Assembly: GCA_032250895.1 (NCBI GenBank)
Contig: JAVVEZ010000128.1
Span: 1 to 6,876, forward strand
Length of the DNA: 6,876 bases
Source of the DNA: JAVVEZ01 sp032250895
Lineage (GTDB): Bacteria; Pseudomonadota; Gammaproteobacteria; Pseudomonadales; Pseudohongiellaceae
Direction of reading: 5' to 3'
Shown here: piece by piece, positions 1-5,913 of the stretch
How positions within the stretch are numbered: position 1 is the stretch's first letter
Layout: each line of letters opens with the position of its first letter
The notes under the pieces: generated by a model
Databases searched by the model: none
Told to the model about the DNA's origin: nothing
What the model saw: the letters and a program-made list of their open reading frames with translations, nothing else
Translations under genes and position numbers: made by a program

Positions 1-413
1 TGGCAAGCCTGCAAGCGCAACTGGACATACAACGCCAGGCCTATGCCAAACGTCCCCGCAAATACACGCTTTCGGCCGCCTCCACGCAAAAAGCCAGGGA
101 CGCCCTCTATCTGGATGGCTGGCGCAAAAAAATTGAAGCGGTGGGCAATCTGAATTACCCGGAGCAGGCCAGCCGCGACGGCATTTATGGCAATCTGCGC
201 CTGCTGGTTGCCCTGCGGCCCGACGGCAGCATCAGCGACGTCAGGATTCTCAGCTCTTCCGGGTACAAGGTACTGGATGAGGCGGCACTGCGCATCGTGC
301 ACCTGGCCGCGCCCTTCGAGGCCTTCCCGGACAGCATGAAACGGGAGGTCGACATCCTTGAAATCATCCGCACCTGGCAGTTTCAGCAGGGCAATTCGTT
401 CTCCAGCAACTAA
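1..413 (+). CDS. Energy transducer TonB, C-terminal domain (TonB3-like), 5' partial
   Basis: The reading frame is open from position 3 to the TAA at 411-413, giving 136 visible residues; the N-terminus (membrane anchor and linker) lies outside the window. The visible part is a TonB C-terminal domain: YLDGWRKKIEAVGNLNYPEQA, then an IYGNLRLLVALRPDGSI strand pair, SSSGYKVLDEAALRIV, and DILEIIRTWQF close to the end. TonB proteins span the inner membrane and transmit ExbBD-derived force to outer-membrane receptors. The wording NLNYP, SSSG.KVLDEAA and ILEIIRTWQF, together with yqgE-ruvX downstream, matches the gshB-tonB-yqgE-yqgF neighbourhood of pseudomonads, whose TonB3 has been linked to type IV pilus twitching rather than classical iron uptake. 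pilT nearby fits, but that specific role is inferred from context. A late GTG at 141 is internal to the domain and is not the start. Confidence 0.9.
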   Translation, partial: ASLQAQLDIQRQAYAKRPRKYTLSAASTQKARDALYLDGWRKKIEAVGNLNYPEQASRDGIYGNLRLLVALRPDGSISDVRILSSSGYKVLDEAALRIVHLAAPFEAFPDSMKREVDILEIIRTWQFQQGNSFSSN

Positions 414-427
414 GGAAGCTCTGAATA
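412..427 (+). repeat. 16-nt direct repeat, copy 1
   Basis: AAGGAAGCTCTGAATA begins inside the stop codon of the tonB gene and occurs again, identically and in the same orientation, at 1666-1681 just after ruvX. A 16-nt exact match in two intergenic positions is unlikely by chance in a window of this size. The sequence resembles the terminal repeats of some IS5-like insertion sequences and derived miniature elements, but I cannot confirm that relation. A second end of an element is not obvious next to it. Confidence 0.6.
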
Positions 428-572
428 ACTCTAGGGTTCCCTAACTTCTCCGGGACGGCGGTAAAGCGGCTTTTCAGCGCCTCCCTGAAAACCCGGAGCA
501 GGGCGCCTTATAGAGCTGTCCCAAAATCAAAGGGTTCTGACCCTCCTTCGGTTTTTGTGTTAGATTTAGCCC
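414..572. other. Structured spacer between tonB and yqgE
   Basis: This 159-nt spacer has no credible gene. It opens with a 16-nt sequence repeated after ruvX. It then holds several inverted repeats: TAGGG-TT-CCCTA at 432-443, arms CTCCGGG (448-454) and CCCGGAG (492-498) enclosing a smaller GGCG/CGCC pairing, and AGGGT/ACCCT near 530-543 followed by a short T-run at 552-556. The last could be a weak intrinsic terminator for tonB on the plus strand. I see no convincing -35/-10 pair and no Shine-Dalgarno sequence directly before yqgE, so how yqgE is expressed is not evident here. Confidence 0.45.
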
Positions 573-1151
573 ATGACAACGACAGACACGGTCACCCAGG
601 CAGGCCTGGTCAATCACTTTCTAATCGCCACGCCCCAGTTGCAGGATTCCTATTTTGCGCACTCCCTGGTCTATGTCTGGCGCCATACCGATGAAGGCGC
701 ACTTGGGATAGTGGTCAACCTGCCCTTGAAAATGCAGCTGGCAGAAATATTCAGCCAGTTGGACATGGAAGACCAACGCCCCAGCCCGGCTCCGCAAACG
801 GTGCTGTCCGGCGGCCCGGTCGAGACCGACAAGGGCTTCATCGTGCATGATGCGCCCAATCAGTGGCTGTCCACCATCGAGGTGAGCGACGACATCAGAA
901 TTACCACCTCCCGTGACATACTGAGCGATATCAGCCAGGCCCGCGGGCCGGAAAACTACCTGGTTGCGCTGGGCTGCGCCGGCTGGGATTCCGGGCAGCT
1001 GGAACAGGAGATAGCCGCCAATGCCTGGCTGACCTGCCCGGCCCGCAAGGACATCCTGTTTTCCACGGATTTTGCCCATAAACCCGAACTGGCAGTGGCC
1101 ACCCTGGGTTTTGACATGGCGCAGCTGGCACCCACTGCCAGCAGCTGTTGA
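573..1151 (+). CDS. yqgE: YqgE/AlgH family protein
   Basis: The 192-residue product has the normal size for the YqgE/AlgH (DUF179) family and covers its full length. Family landmarks in order are LVNHFLIATPQL (residues 12-23), GALGIVVNLP (42-51), LSGGPVETDKGFIVH (78-92) and GCAGWDSGQLEQEI followed by NAWL (134-153). The biochemical role of the family is not settled; the name AlgH comes from an effect on alginate regulation in Pseudomonas. The ATG at 573 is placed as expected, a short distance before the conserved NHFLIA, but no Shine-Dalgarno sequence precedes it. The gene ends one nucleotide before the ruvX ATG, so the two are almost certainly co-transcribed and probably translationally coupled. 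This yqgE-ruvX pairing is very widespread in Gammaproteobacteria. Confidence 0.96.
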   Translation: MTTTDTVTQAGLVNHFLIATPQLQDSYFAHSLVYVWRHTDEGALGIVVNLPLKMQLAEIFSQLDMEDQRPSPAPQTVLSGGPVETDKGFIVHDAPNQWLSTIEVSDDIRITTSRDILSDISQARGPENYLVALGCAGWDSGQLEQEIAANAWLTCPARKDILFSTDFAHKPELAVATLGFDMAQLAPTASSC

Positions 1152-1152
1152 C

Positions 1153-1662
1153 ATGCCGGAGGATCTTGTTCTGAATACCAAGGCTCTGACCTTGCTCGCC
1201 TTTGATTATGGCACGCAAAAAATCGGCGTCGCCGTCGGCCAGAGCATCACGGGCACCGCATCGCCTCTGCCGGTACTTGCCGCCAGGGACGGGATTCCGG
1301 ACTGGCAGCTGATAGAAACCCTGATCAAACAGTGGCGGCCGGATGCCTTCGTGGTGGGACTGCCCCTCAACATGGATGGCAGCGACAGTGCGATGACGGC
1401 CAGGGCCAGAAAATTCTGTCAGCGCCTCAGCGGACGCTTCAGCCTGCCCTGCCATGGCATTGACGAACGCCTGAGCAGCCGCGAGGCCAGGGAGCAGAGC
1501 CGGAACGATGCGGCCATGCAGGGGAAAAAACATGACCCCCGAAGCCAGATCGACAGTCTCGCGGCCAGACTGATTCTGGAAACCTGGTTTGCGGAAAATT
1601 CTGGCGCTTGCAAAAAGGCCGGGGTCCCGCGTGCGCGTACTGCATCAGTAGATTCATCCTGA
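1153..1662 (+). CDS. ruvX: RuvX/YqgF, Holliday junction resolvase-like pre-16S rRNA nuclease
   Basis: The 169-residue product is a full YqgF/RuvX RNase H-fold protein, a cytoplasmic nuclease implicated in 16S rRNA 5'-end maturation and described as Holliday junction resolvase-like. Visible signatures are LLAFDYGTQKIGVAVGQ with the first catalytic Asp at residue 18, VVGLPLNMDG (67-76), DERLSSREA (104-112) and IDSLAARLILETW with Asp134. An upstream in-frame ATG at 1072 would lie deep inside yqgE and is rejected. ATG 1153 is chosen because it follows the yqgE TGA by one nucleotide, which suits stop-start coupling. A GGAGG at 1158-1162 lies 8 nt before a CTG at 1171, so a shorter form starting there is possible. 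The tail after residue 150 (about 19 residues) is longer than in E. coli YqgF and not conserved. Confidence 0.95.
   Translation: MPEDLVLNTKALTLLAFDYGTQKIGVAVGQSITGTASPLPVLAARDGIPDWQLIETLIKQWRPDAFVVGLPLNMDGSDSAMTARARKFCQRLSGRFSLPCHGIDERLSSREAREQSRNDAAMQGKKHDPRSQIDSLAARLILETWFAENSGACKKAGVPRARTASVDSS
1158..1162 (+). promoter_or_regulatory. Possible internal ribosome binding site for ruvX
   Basis: A strong GGAGG lies inside the first codons of ruvX, 8 nt before an in-frame CTG at 1171. The ATG at 1153 itself has no clear Shine-Dalgarno sequence. Either ruvX starts by coupling to yqgE at 1153, or at CTG 1171, which would remove six residues and still leave the LLAFDYG motif intact. Known orthologues start close to this motif, so both remain possible. 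Confidence 0.3.
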
Positions 1663-1665
1663 GGC

Positions 1666-1681
1666 AAGGAAGCTCTGAATA
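1666..1681 (+). repeat. 16-nt direct repeat, copy 2, in ruvX/pilT spacer
   Basis: An exact copy of AAGGAAGCTCTGAATA (also at 412-427) fills almost the entire 19-nt gap between the ruvX stop and the pilT stop codon, which begins at 1682 on the other strand. There is no terminator hairpin between these convergent genes. The position coincides with the place where pyrR-pyrB-pyrC and pilU would be expected from pseudomonad gene order, so the repeat may mark a deletion or rearrangement junction. Confidence 0.6.
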
Positions 1682-2716
1682 CTAAAAGCCATCCGGTAAC
1701 TTGGCCTTGGCCCTGGCTTCATTGCGATCGACCAGGCCCTTCTGCACCAGCACCTTCAGACACTGGTCCAGGGTCTGCATGCCTGTCTGCGATCCGGTCT
1801 GAATGGCGGAATACATCTGCGCAATCTTGTCCTCGCGGATCAGGTTTCTGATCGCCGGGGTGCCGATCATGATTTCGTGGGCCGCCACCCGTCCGCCTCC
1901 CGTTTTTTTCAGCAGGGTCTGGGAAATCACCGCCATCAGGGATTCGGACAGCATGGAACGCACCATGTCCTTTTCCGCCGCCGGAAACACATCCACGATC
2001 CTGTCGATGGTTTTGGCCGCCGAGGTGGTGTGCAGGGTACCGAACACCAGATGCCCGGTTTCCGCCGCCGTCAATGCCAGGCGGATGGTTTCCAGATCGC
2101 GCATTTCACCCACCAGGATGATGTCCGGGTCTTCGCGCAGCGCCGAACGCAGGGCCTGGCTGAAACCCAGGGTATCGCGATGTACCTCACGCTGGTTGAT
2201 CAGGGACTTCTTGCTCTCATGCACAAACTCGATCGGGTCTTCTATGGTGAGAATGTGCTCGTAGCGGGTGCTGTTGATATAGTCGACCATGGCGGCAAGG
2301 GTCGTGCTTTTACCGGAACCCGTCGGCCCCGTCACCACCACCAGCCCCCTCGGATTGTCGGAAATCTTCCTGAACACCTCGCCCATGCCCAGTTGCTCCA
2401 TGCTCAGAACCAGAGAGGGAATGGTACGGAAAACCGCCGCCGCCCCCCGGTTCTGGTTGAAGGCATTCACCCTGAAGCGCGCCAGGCCCGGCATTTCAAA
2501 CGAGAAGTCGCTCTCCATGAATTCTTCATAGTCCTTGCGCTGCTTGTCGTTCATGATGGCGTAGATCAACCCGTGCACCTCCTTGTGGTCCATGGGATCG
2601 ACATTGAGGCGGCGGATATCACCATCCACCCGGATCAGTGGTGGCATGCCGGCGGTGATATGCAGGTCCGAGGCCTTCTGCTGCACGCTGAAGTTGAGCA
2701 ATTCTTGAATATTCAT
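1682..2716 (-). CDS. pilT: Type IV pilus retraction ATPase PilT
   Basis: The 344-residue product is full length for PilT, the hexameric cytoplasmic ATPase that depolymerises type IV pili for twitching motility and DNA uptake. The N-terminal PAS-like domain begins MNIQELLNFS with ASDLHITAG (15-23). The ATPase core shows Walker A GPTGSGKST (130-138), the Asp box LTIEDPIEF (156-164), Walker B DPDIILVGEMRD (196-207, catalytic Glu204) and the His box GHLVFGTLH (221-229). The C-terminal retraction motif AIRNLIRE (288-295) is intact, which separates PilT from PilB and supports retraction activity. An AAGGAG lies 11 nt before the ATG. Its usual partner pilU is not next to it here. It is divergent from yggS, as in Pseudomonas. 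Confidence 0.97.
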   Translation of the reverse strand: MNIQELLNFSVQQKASDLHITAGMPPLIRVDGDIRRLNVDPMDHKEVHGLIYAIMNDKQRKDYEEFMESDFSFEMPGLARFRVNAFNQNRGAAAVFRTIPSLVLSMEQLGMGEVFRKISDNPRGLVVVTGPTGSGKSTTLAAMVDYINSTRYEHILTIEDPIEFVHESKKSLINQREVHRDTLGFSQALRSALREDPDIILVGEMRDLETIRLALTAAETGHLVFGTLHTTSAAKTIDRIVDVFPAAEKDMVRSMLSESLMAVISQTLLKKTGGGRVAAHEIMIGTPAIRNLIREDKIAQMYSAIQTGSQTGMQTLDQCLKVLVQKGLVDRNEARAKAKLPDGF

Positions 2717-2732
2717 CAGGCCGGATACTCCT

Positions 2733-2738
2733 TATAAT
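2733..2738 (+). promoter_or_regulatory. Candidate -10 box for yggS
   Basis: A perfect TATAAT sits in the 48-nt divergent spacer, with its end 26 nt before the yggS ATG, so transcription would start about 20 nt before the coding region. A -35 box at standard spacing (2710-2715, TATTCA) is poor, and TTGAAT at 2705-2710 is too far away. The AAGGAG that serves pilT on the opposite strand (2728-2733) overlaps it by one base. Call based on the -10 match and location only. Confidence 0.35.
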
Positions 2739-2764
2739 TCTTCGTTTTTCCGAGGCTTGTCATC

Positions 2765-3520
2765 ATGTCGACGGACATCAGCATAGCAGAGAATCTCCAG
2801 CGTCTGCGCCAGCGGATTGCGCACTTCGAGCAAAAGTATGATCGACCCCACAATTGTGTGCAATTGCTGGCCGTGAGCAAGACCCAGGGGCCGGAAAAAA
2901 TCCTGGCCGCCTGGCATTGTGGCCAGCGCGACTTCGGCGAAAACTATGTGCAGGAGGCGCAGCAGAAAATGCAGGCCTTGCCGGGACGGGACATCTGCTG
3001 GCATTTCATCGGACCCTTGCAGTCCAACAAGACCCGCGCCGTCGCCGAACTCTTTGACTGGGTTCACAGTGTCGACCGGGTCAAGATTGCTCAGCGCCTG
3101 AACGCGCAGCGTCCGGATTCGCTGCCGCCCTTGAAGATACTGCTGCAGGTGAATATCAGCGGCGAGGCCAGCAAGTCAGGCGCCGGCCTGACAGAGCTGG
3201 AAAGCATGGCCGCAGCAATCCGGGAGCTGCCCCGCCTGCAACTGCGCGGCCTGATGGCCATTCCGGCACCGGAAGCTGTTTTTGAACGCCAGCGCCGGGT
3301 CTTTCGCACGCTGGCCCAGGCAAGAGATGCGCTGGTCAGCAAGGGTTTCAGCGACTGCACGCAGCTGTCCATGGGCATGAGCCAGGATTTCGAAGCCGCC
3401 ATTGCCGAAGGCGCGACCCTGATCCGGATCGGCACGGCTGTTTTTGGCGCCCGACCGCCCGGAACGATCCTTTCCCCCTCGATGGTCGACGGAGACAGGG
3501 AGGAAAAACCCGGATCGTAG
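2765..3520 (+). CDS. yggS: YggS family pyridoxal phosphate homeostasis protein
   Basis: The 251-residue product is a YggS/PLPBP protein, a single-domain TIM-barrel that binds pyridoxal 5'-phosphate and helps balance cellular vitamin B6 and amino/keto acid pools without known enzyme activity. The PLP-binding lysine is Lys39 in LLAVSKTQ. Other signatures are RDFGENYVQE (55-64), WHFIGPLQSNK (79-89), SMGMSQDFE (202-210) and the phosphate-binding RIGTAVFG (221-228). The family usually stops shortly after this motif (about 230 residues), and here a polar tail of roughly 20 residues follows, with no visible motif. The normal downstream partner proC is missing; after the stop the sequence passes into a short GC-rich spacer and then foreign-looking genes on the other strand. 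Confidence 0.96.
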   Translation: MSTDISIAENLQRLRQRIAHFEQKYDRPHNCVQLLAVSKTQGPEKILAAWHCGQRDFGENYVQEAQQKMQALPGRDICWHFIGPLQSNKTRAVAELFDWVHSVDRVKIAQRLNAQRPDSLPPLKILLQVNISGEASKSGAGLTELESMAAAIRELPRLQLRGLMAIPAPEAVFERQRRVFRTLAQARDALVSKGFSDCTQLSMGMSQDFEAAIAEGATLIRIGTAVFGARPPGTILSPSMVDGDREEKPGS

Positions 3521-3631
3521 CTATTGGGGCAGGACAGCGCCGTGATGGCTCCGCTCGCTCGCTGCGCTCCTCGCCGGACCACCCCGCCACTGTCGGCAGG
3601 ATCTCGACAGAAAAAAGGCTCCGCGGGTTCA
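3521..3631. other. Spacer at backbone/accessory boundary
   Basis: This 111-nt gap between the convergent yggS and the first accessory gene is GC-rich on the yggS side, with three tandem CGCT units near 3552-3563, and holds a perfect 6-bp inverted repeat CTGTCG (3590-3595) / CGACAG (3605-3610). A run of six A at 3611-3616 gives a T-run on the minus strand after the 3632-4324 gene, but I find no good stem directly before it, so a terminator is not claimed. Base composition changes from backbone-like to accessory-like across this gap. Confidence 0.4.
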
Positions 3632-4324
3632 TCATTGCCTGCTGTTCGGTTCAGCCATGGCGGCGGCAACTTCTCTTTCGATGTCTTCGAAGGTATCCAG
3701 TTTTGCTGGACTGGAAAGCAATGCTGCGCCTTCTTCGCTCAACGGTGAAAAGAGCATTTTCCTGCCATGGACATCGGCTTCCATGATAAACAGTCTCGAC
3801 TGGAGAGTAAGCCGATATAGTTTATCCACCTCATGCATCAATCCGTTCGCGGAATTTTCAATCAGATAGCTTGACTCCGATCGATCATCAGGCCGCAAAA
3901 AAACCAGTATTTCTCCCGGATACTTGTTGTCATCCAGCTCCCTGGCGTTGCCCCCGGTGGCATATTCAAAATAGACATACTTACCCGGATTACCCTTGAG
4001 GACTTTTGAAACCTCGATCTTGATCAGGGAGGTCTGCATCGGAGGAATCACCGGAGCGTTTCTGTAACGAATAAACCGTCCATCCGATACTGAATCGATG
4101 TAACCCCTGACGATGACCTCTGATACGTCCACGGCTTCCTTGAAGTTCAATGGAATCTCAAGATATTCAACGCTGTCTTTCAAATATTGAAAAAAGGAAT
4201 TTTTGGGAACTTTACCTTCTGCCCGGTCGAAAGGGTCAGGATCTTTTTCCTGCGCCATACTGAAAAACGGCAATAAGAACAAGAAGTGGAAAAACATAAT
4301 TTTTCTGATTGAGTGTCTGTCCAT
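3632..4324 (-). CDS. Secreted protein of unknown function, paralogue of the 5914-6549 product
   Basis: I do not recognise a named family. The 230-residue product has a clear Sec signal peptide: basic MDRHSIRK, a Phe/Leu-rich core, and a probable cleavage near SMAQ (residues 22-25). The mature part has a predicted beta-rich pattern: DVSEVIVRGYIDSV (66-79), IKIEVSKVLKG (101-111), YVYFEYATGG (116-125) and GEILVFLRPDD (137-147). This 'SDxxVxG ... xxVxxVLKG ... GxxLxFL' layout is shared with the 5914-6549 product, and both start M-D/N-RH, so I infer distant paralogy. The layout recalls small OB- or netrin-like domains in exported bacterial proteins, which is only an impression. It starts 16 nt after the stop of the 4341-5123 gene, so the two form an operon. 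Its start has only a weak GGGTGA. GC content is lower than the backbone. Confidence 0.8.
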   Translation of the reverse strand: MDRHSIRKIMFFHFLFLLPFFSMAQEKDPDPFDRAEGKVPKNSFFQYLKDSVEYLEIPLNFKEAVDVSEVIVRGYIDSVSDGRFIRYRNAPVIPPMQTSLIKIEVSKVLKGNPGKYVYFEYATGGNARELDDNKYPGEILVFLRPDDRSESSYLIENSANGLMHEVDKLYRLTLQSRLFIMEADVHGRKMLFSPLSEEGAALLSSPAKLDTFEDIEREVAAAMAEPNSRQ

Positions 4325-4340
4325 AAGTCACCCAGAAAAT

Positions 4341-5123
4341 TTACTCTTCAACAATGATGGTCTCCGGAATTTCATTGAATACCAAACCTGATTCGTTCTG
4401 GAAACCAATATAGAAACTAATCCTTCCTGTTCTGTTTGCCGCTCCCTCGAAGAGAGTAAGCGTATAATTTTCTGCCAGAGGAAAATTTTCCAGGTAGGGT
4501 TTCAGAGTAGCCAGTCTCGTATCCCATAAAGCAAATCGATTCTTGCCGGTGACATAGTACCAGGTACTCGCACCGTCCTGGGTTTGGGTTCTGAGTACAG
4601 CTAAAATATCAACCACATTTCCTATCTGGTCTGCGTAAGGGCACAGATGGCTCATGAGAGCCAGTTGATCACCAAAATCAACTCTTTCTTCAAAGGTTTT
4701 ACCCCCATCCAAAGAAGCCCCACCAATGGAGAACTCTTGGCGGGGAAGAACAAATTCGGCAAGGCTGTTCACATGCATTCTTAACCGAAGAGAAAACCCC
4801 TGAGAATCCGTAACTTCCATAGTGACAGAACCAGTATCCAACCCGGTCAACAATAATCTCGATCCTGTCAAAGTATAATTGACAATTTCATCCGGAGATT
4901 TTGCACCATCGCCGATAACATCCACTGCATACGGTCCCCTGTCCCCCAAAATATCGGCAACAGTGGGGTTTTCATCAATATGGATATTAAAGTCATTTTC
5001 TGAAAAATAACGCCCTTGAACCTTAATGACAAGCTGATCGCTATTGCAAGCCGACTGGGCGAAGACAGCTACTGACGGAAACATCAATAGTCCAATCACA
5101 AAACTTTTTAAGATTTTATGCAT
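4341..5123 (-). CDS. Secreted Ig-like/beta-rich surface protein, function unknown
   Basis: The 260-residue product begins with a signal peptide (MHKILKSF, hydrophobic to about residue 20, likely cleavage after VFA at 22). Residues about 45-118 read as a beta-sandwich, with ENPTVADILG and a VNYTLTGSRLLLTG / GSVTMEVTD strand series like cadherin- or Ig-type repeats. The C-terminal half (about 145-250), with GNVVDILAVLRT, WYYVTGKNRFALWDTRLATL (188-207) and RISFYIGFQNESGLVFN, resembles a module I recall from exported proteins of marine gammaproteobacteria; that recollection is unverified. Only two cysteines remain after cleavage (26 and 161), possibly a disulfide. An AAGGAG at 5132-5137 lies 8 nt before the ATG and fixes the start. 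It is followed at 16 nt by the 3632-4324 gene. Its upstream region runs straight into the intron fragment. Confidence 0.82.
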   Translation of the reverse strand: MHKILKSFVIGLLMFPSVAVFAQSACNSDQLVIKVQGRYFSENDFNIHIDENPTVADILGDRGPYAVDVIGDGAKSPDEIVNYTLTGSRLLLTGLDTGSVTMEVTDSQGFSLRLRMHVNSLAEFVLPRQEFSIGGASLDGGKTFEERVDFGDQLALMSHLCPYADQIGNVVDILAVLRTQTQDGASTWYYVTGKNRFALWDTRLATLKPYLENFPLAENYTLTLFEGAANRTGRISFYIGFQNESGLVFNEIPETIIVEE

Positions 5124-5145
5124 CGAATATTCTCCTTAAAAAACT

Positions 5146-5877
5146 CACTTCGCGCAGCCCAGCACCCAGCCGCGCACCTGGACTCATTTATTGACCGTCT
5201 GCCCTCAGGCGGTGATTGGCCAAGGAACGGGGCAGACCTCCCGAGTTCCCAGGGTTTCCTTGCATACATGCCGGGCTCTCTGACGTCGGTGGACGGGATA
5301 TCGCCGGTCACTCGCGACACCTCTGTAGCCTTCCACTCTCTGAACGATGTCGGCATCCACCACTATAGGCTTTTCGACGCTCCATCACCGCGGCCTGCAT
5401 GCTCGCTGTCTACGCTTAACCTCCAGCGTCACCGCTAGCGGCCCAAGACTCGCTTCCGGGTGGCGACCAACCTTGCCCGGGGGGACTTGCACCCACGGGA
5501 AACCAATGTACAGTTTCCGTCAAATAACCTCCTTGTCGTCCAACTTCCTCTGCGCCTGAGCTTCGCCGGCGCACTCAGAGTTGCCTTAACTCGATATGGC
5601 GGGTCTCTCCGCTTATCTCGCCATACCTCCCAACGTTCCGTCTCCAACCATGAGAACTCCCCCGGCATCGCTTTCACACCAATCAGCGTGTCGGGCGGTT
5701 TTCGGACTTCGCCATGAATGAGCAGTCTCGTCGCAGTGTCCCGCCGAACCGAGCTCACTTCCAGGTGTTAACCACCCTGTCTTATGGCAACGCAATACTT
5801 TCAGCTACAGGGACTTGACTTTCCCCGGTACGGACTTGAACCGCACTGATACTGATATCGTACCTTCACGGACGCAC
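5146..5877 (-). mobile_element. Group II intron 5' fragment (domain I region), lacking ORF and domain V
   Basis: On the minus strand this region starts at 5877 with GTGCG, the group II intron 5' consensus, and runs about 730 nt without a credible protein. It is GC-rich between two AT-richer genes and full of short stem-loops with intron-like wording, for example GTGCGGTTCAAGTCCGTAC, GGGTGCAAGTCCC, GGAGGTTAAGC and TGGGAACTCGGGAGGTC. A clear pairing is GTCTGCC (5197-5203) with GGCAGAC (5231-5237). TCATTC on the minus strand (5721-5716) could act as EBS1 for the last six exon bases, with one G-U pair. No reverse transcriptase/maturase follows, and I find no 34-nt domain V helix down to 3520. The lower boundary near 5146 is approximate; the next gene's ribosome binding site begins at 5137. 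It could also be another large structured RNA, but the GTGCG start and exon context favour an intron remnant. Confidence 0.72.
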
Positions 5878-5879
5878 TC

Positions 5880-5899
5880 ATCCCAGCGCAAGTCGGGAT
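5880..5899 (-). repeat. Imperfect hairpin at intron 5' exon, possible terminator or dispersed repeat
   Basis: Minus-strand arms ATCCC (5899-5895) and GGGAT (5884-5880) pair perfectly; inside, a G-U pair, one mismatch and a C-G pair close a TTGC loop. It lies 14 nt after the stop of the 5914-6549 gene and 2 nt before the intron start. The pattern resembles the common proteobacterial intergenic repeat of the form ATCCCGGCCTGCGCCGGGAT. No T-run follows, because the intron begins there. Confidence 0.55.
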
Positions 5900-5913
5900 C
5901 CCGGTCATTAATT

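Noticed and set aside
559..565. GTTRRRY core-like heptamer suggesting an integron attC site
   Set aside because: A single heptamer match without the paired inverse core or typical attC arms is a chance event.
1072..1152. Upstream in-frame ATG that would lengthen ruvX by 27 residues
   Set aside because: It lies deep inside yqgE, and the added residues match no YqgF family member; the family starts close to LLAFDYG.
621..1533. Long open frames on the minus strand across yqgE and ruvX
   Set aside because: They are antisense to two clearly conserved genes, low in complexity and show no family features; GC-rich codon bias produces such frames.
1877..2737. A 286-residue open frame antisense to pilT
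   Set aside because: It is His/Arg/Gln-rich without recognisable motifs and fully overlaps pilT, which has all catalytic motifs.
3590..3616. Intrinsic terminator from the CTGTCG/CGACAG stem with a homopolymer run
   Set aside because: On the plus strand the run is A, not T; on the minus strand the T-run comes before the stem, so neither orientation gives a terminator.
3521..3640. Possible group II domain V/VI that would close the intron downstream of the two cargo genes
   Set aside because: No 34-nt helix with a GAAA-type tetraloop and the AGC/CGT catalytic triad could be found on the minus strand; GGAGCC near 3617 is on the wrong side of any possible pairing.
5108..5758. Several 60-107 residue open frames on both strands within the intron-like region
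   Set aside because: Composition is Arg/Ser/Pro-rich with no domain, and frames on both strands overlap one another, as expected for structured GC-rich RNA sequence.
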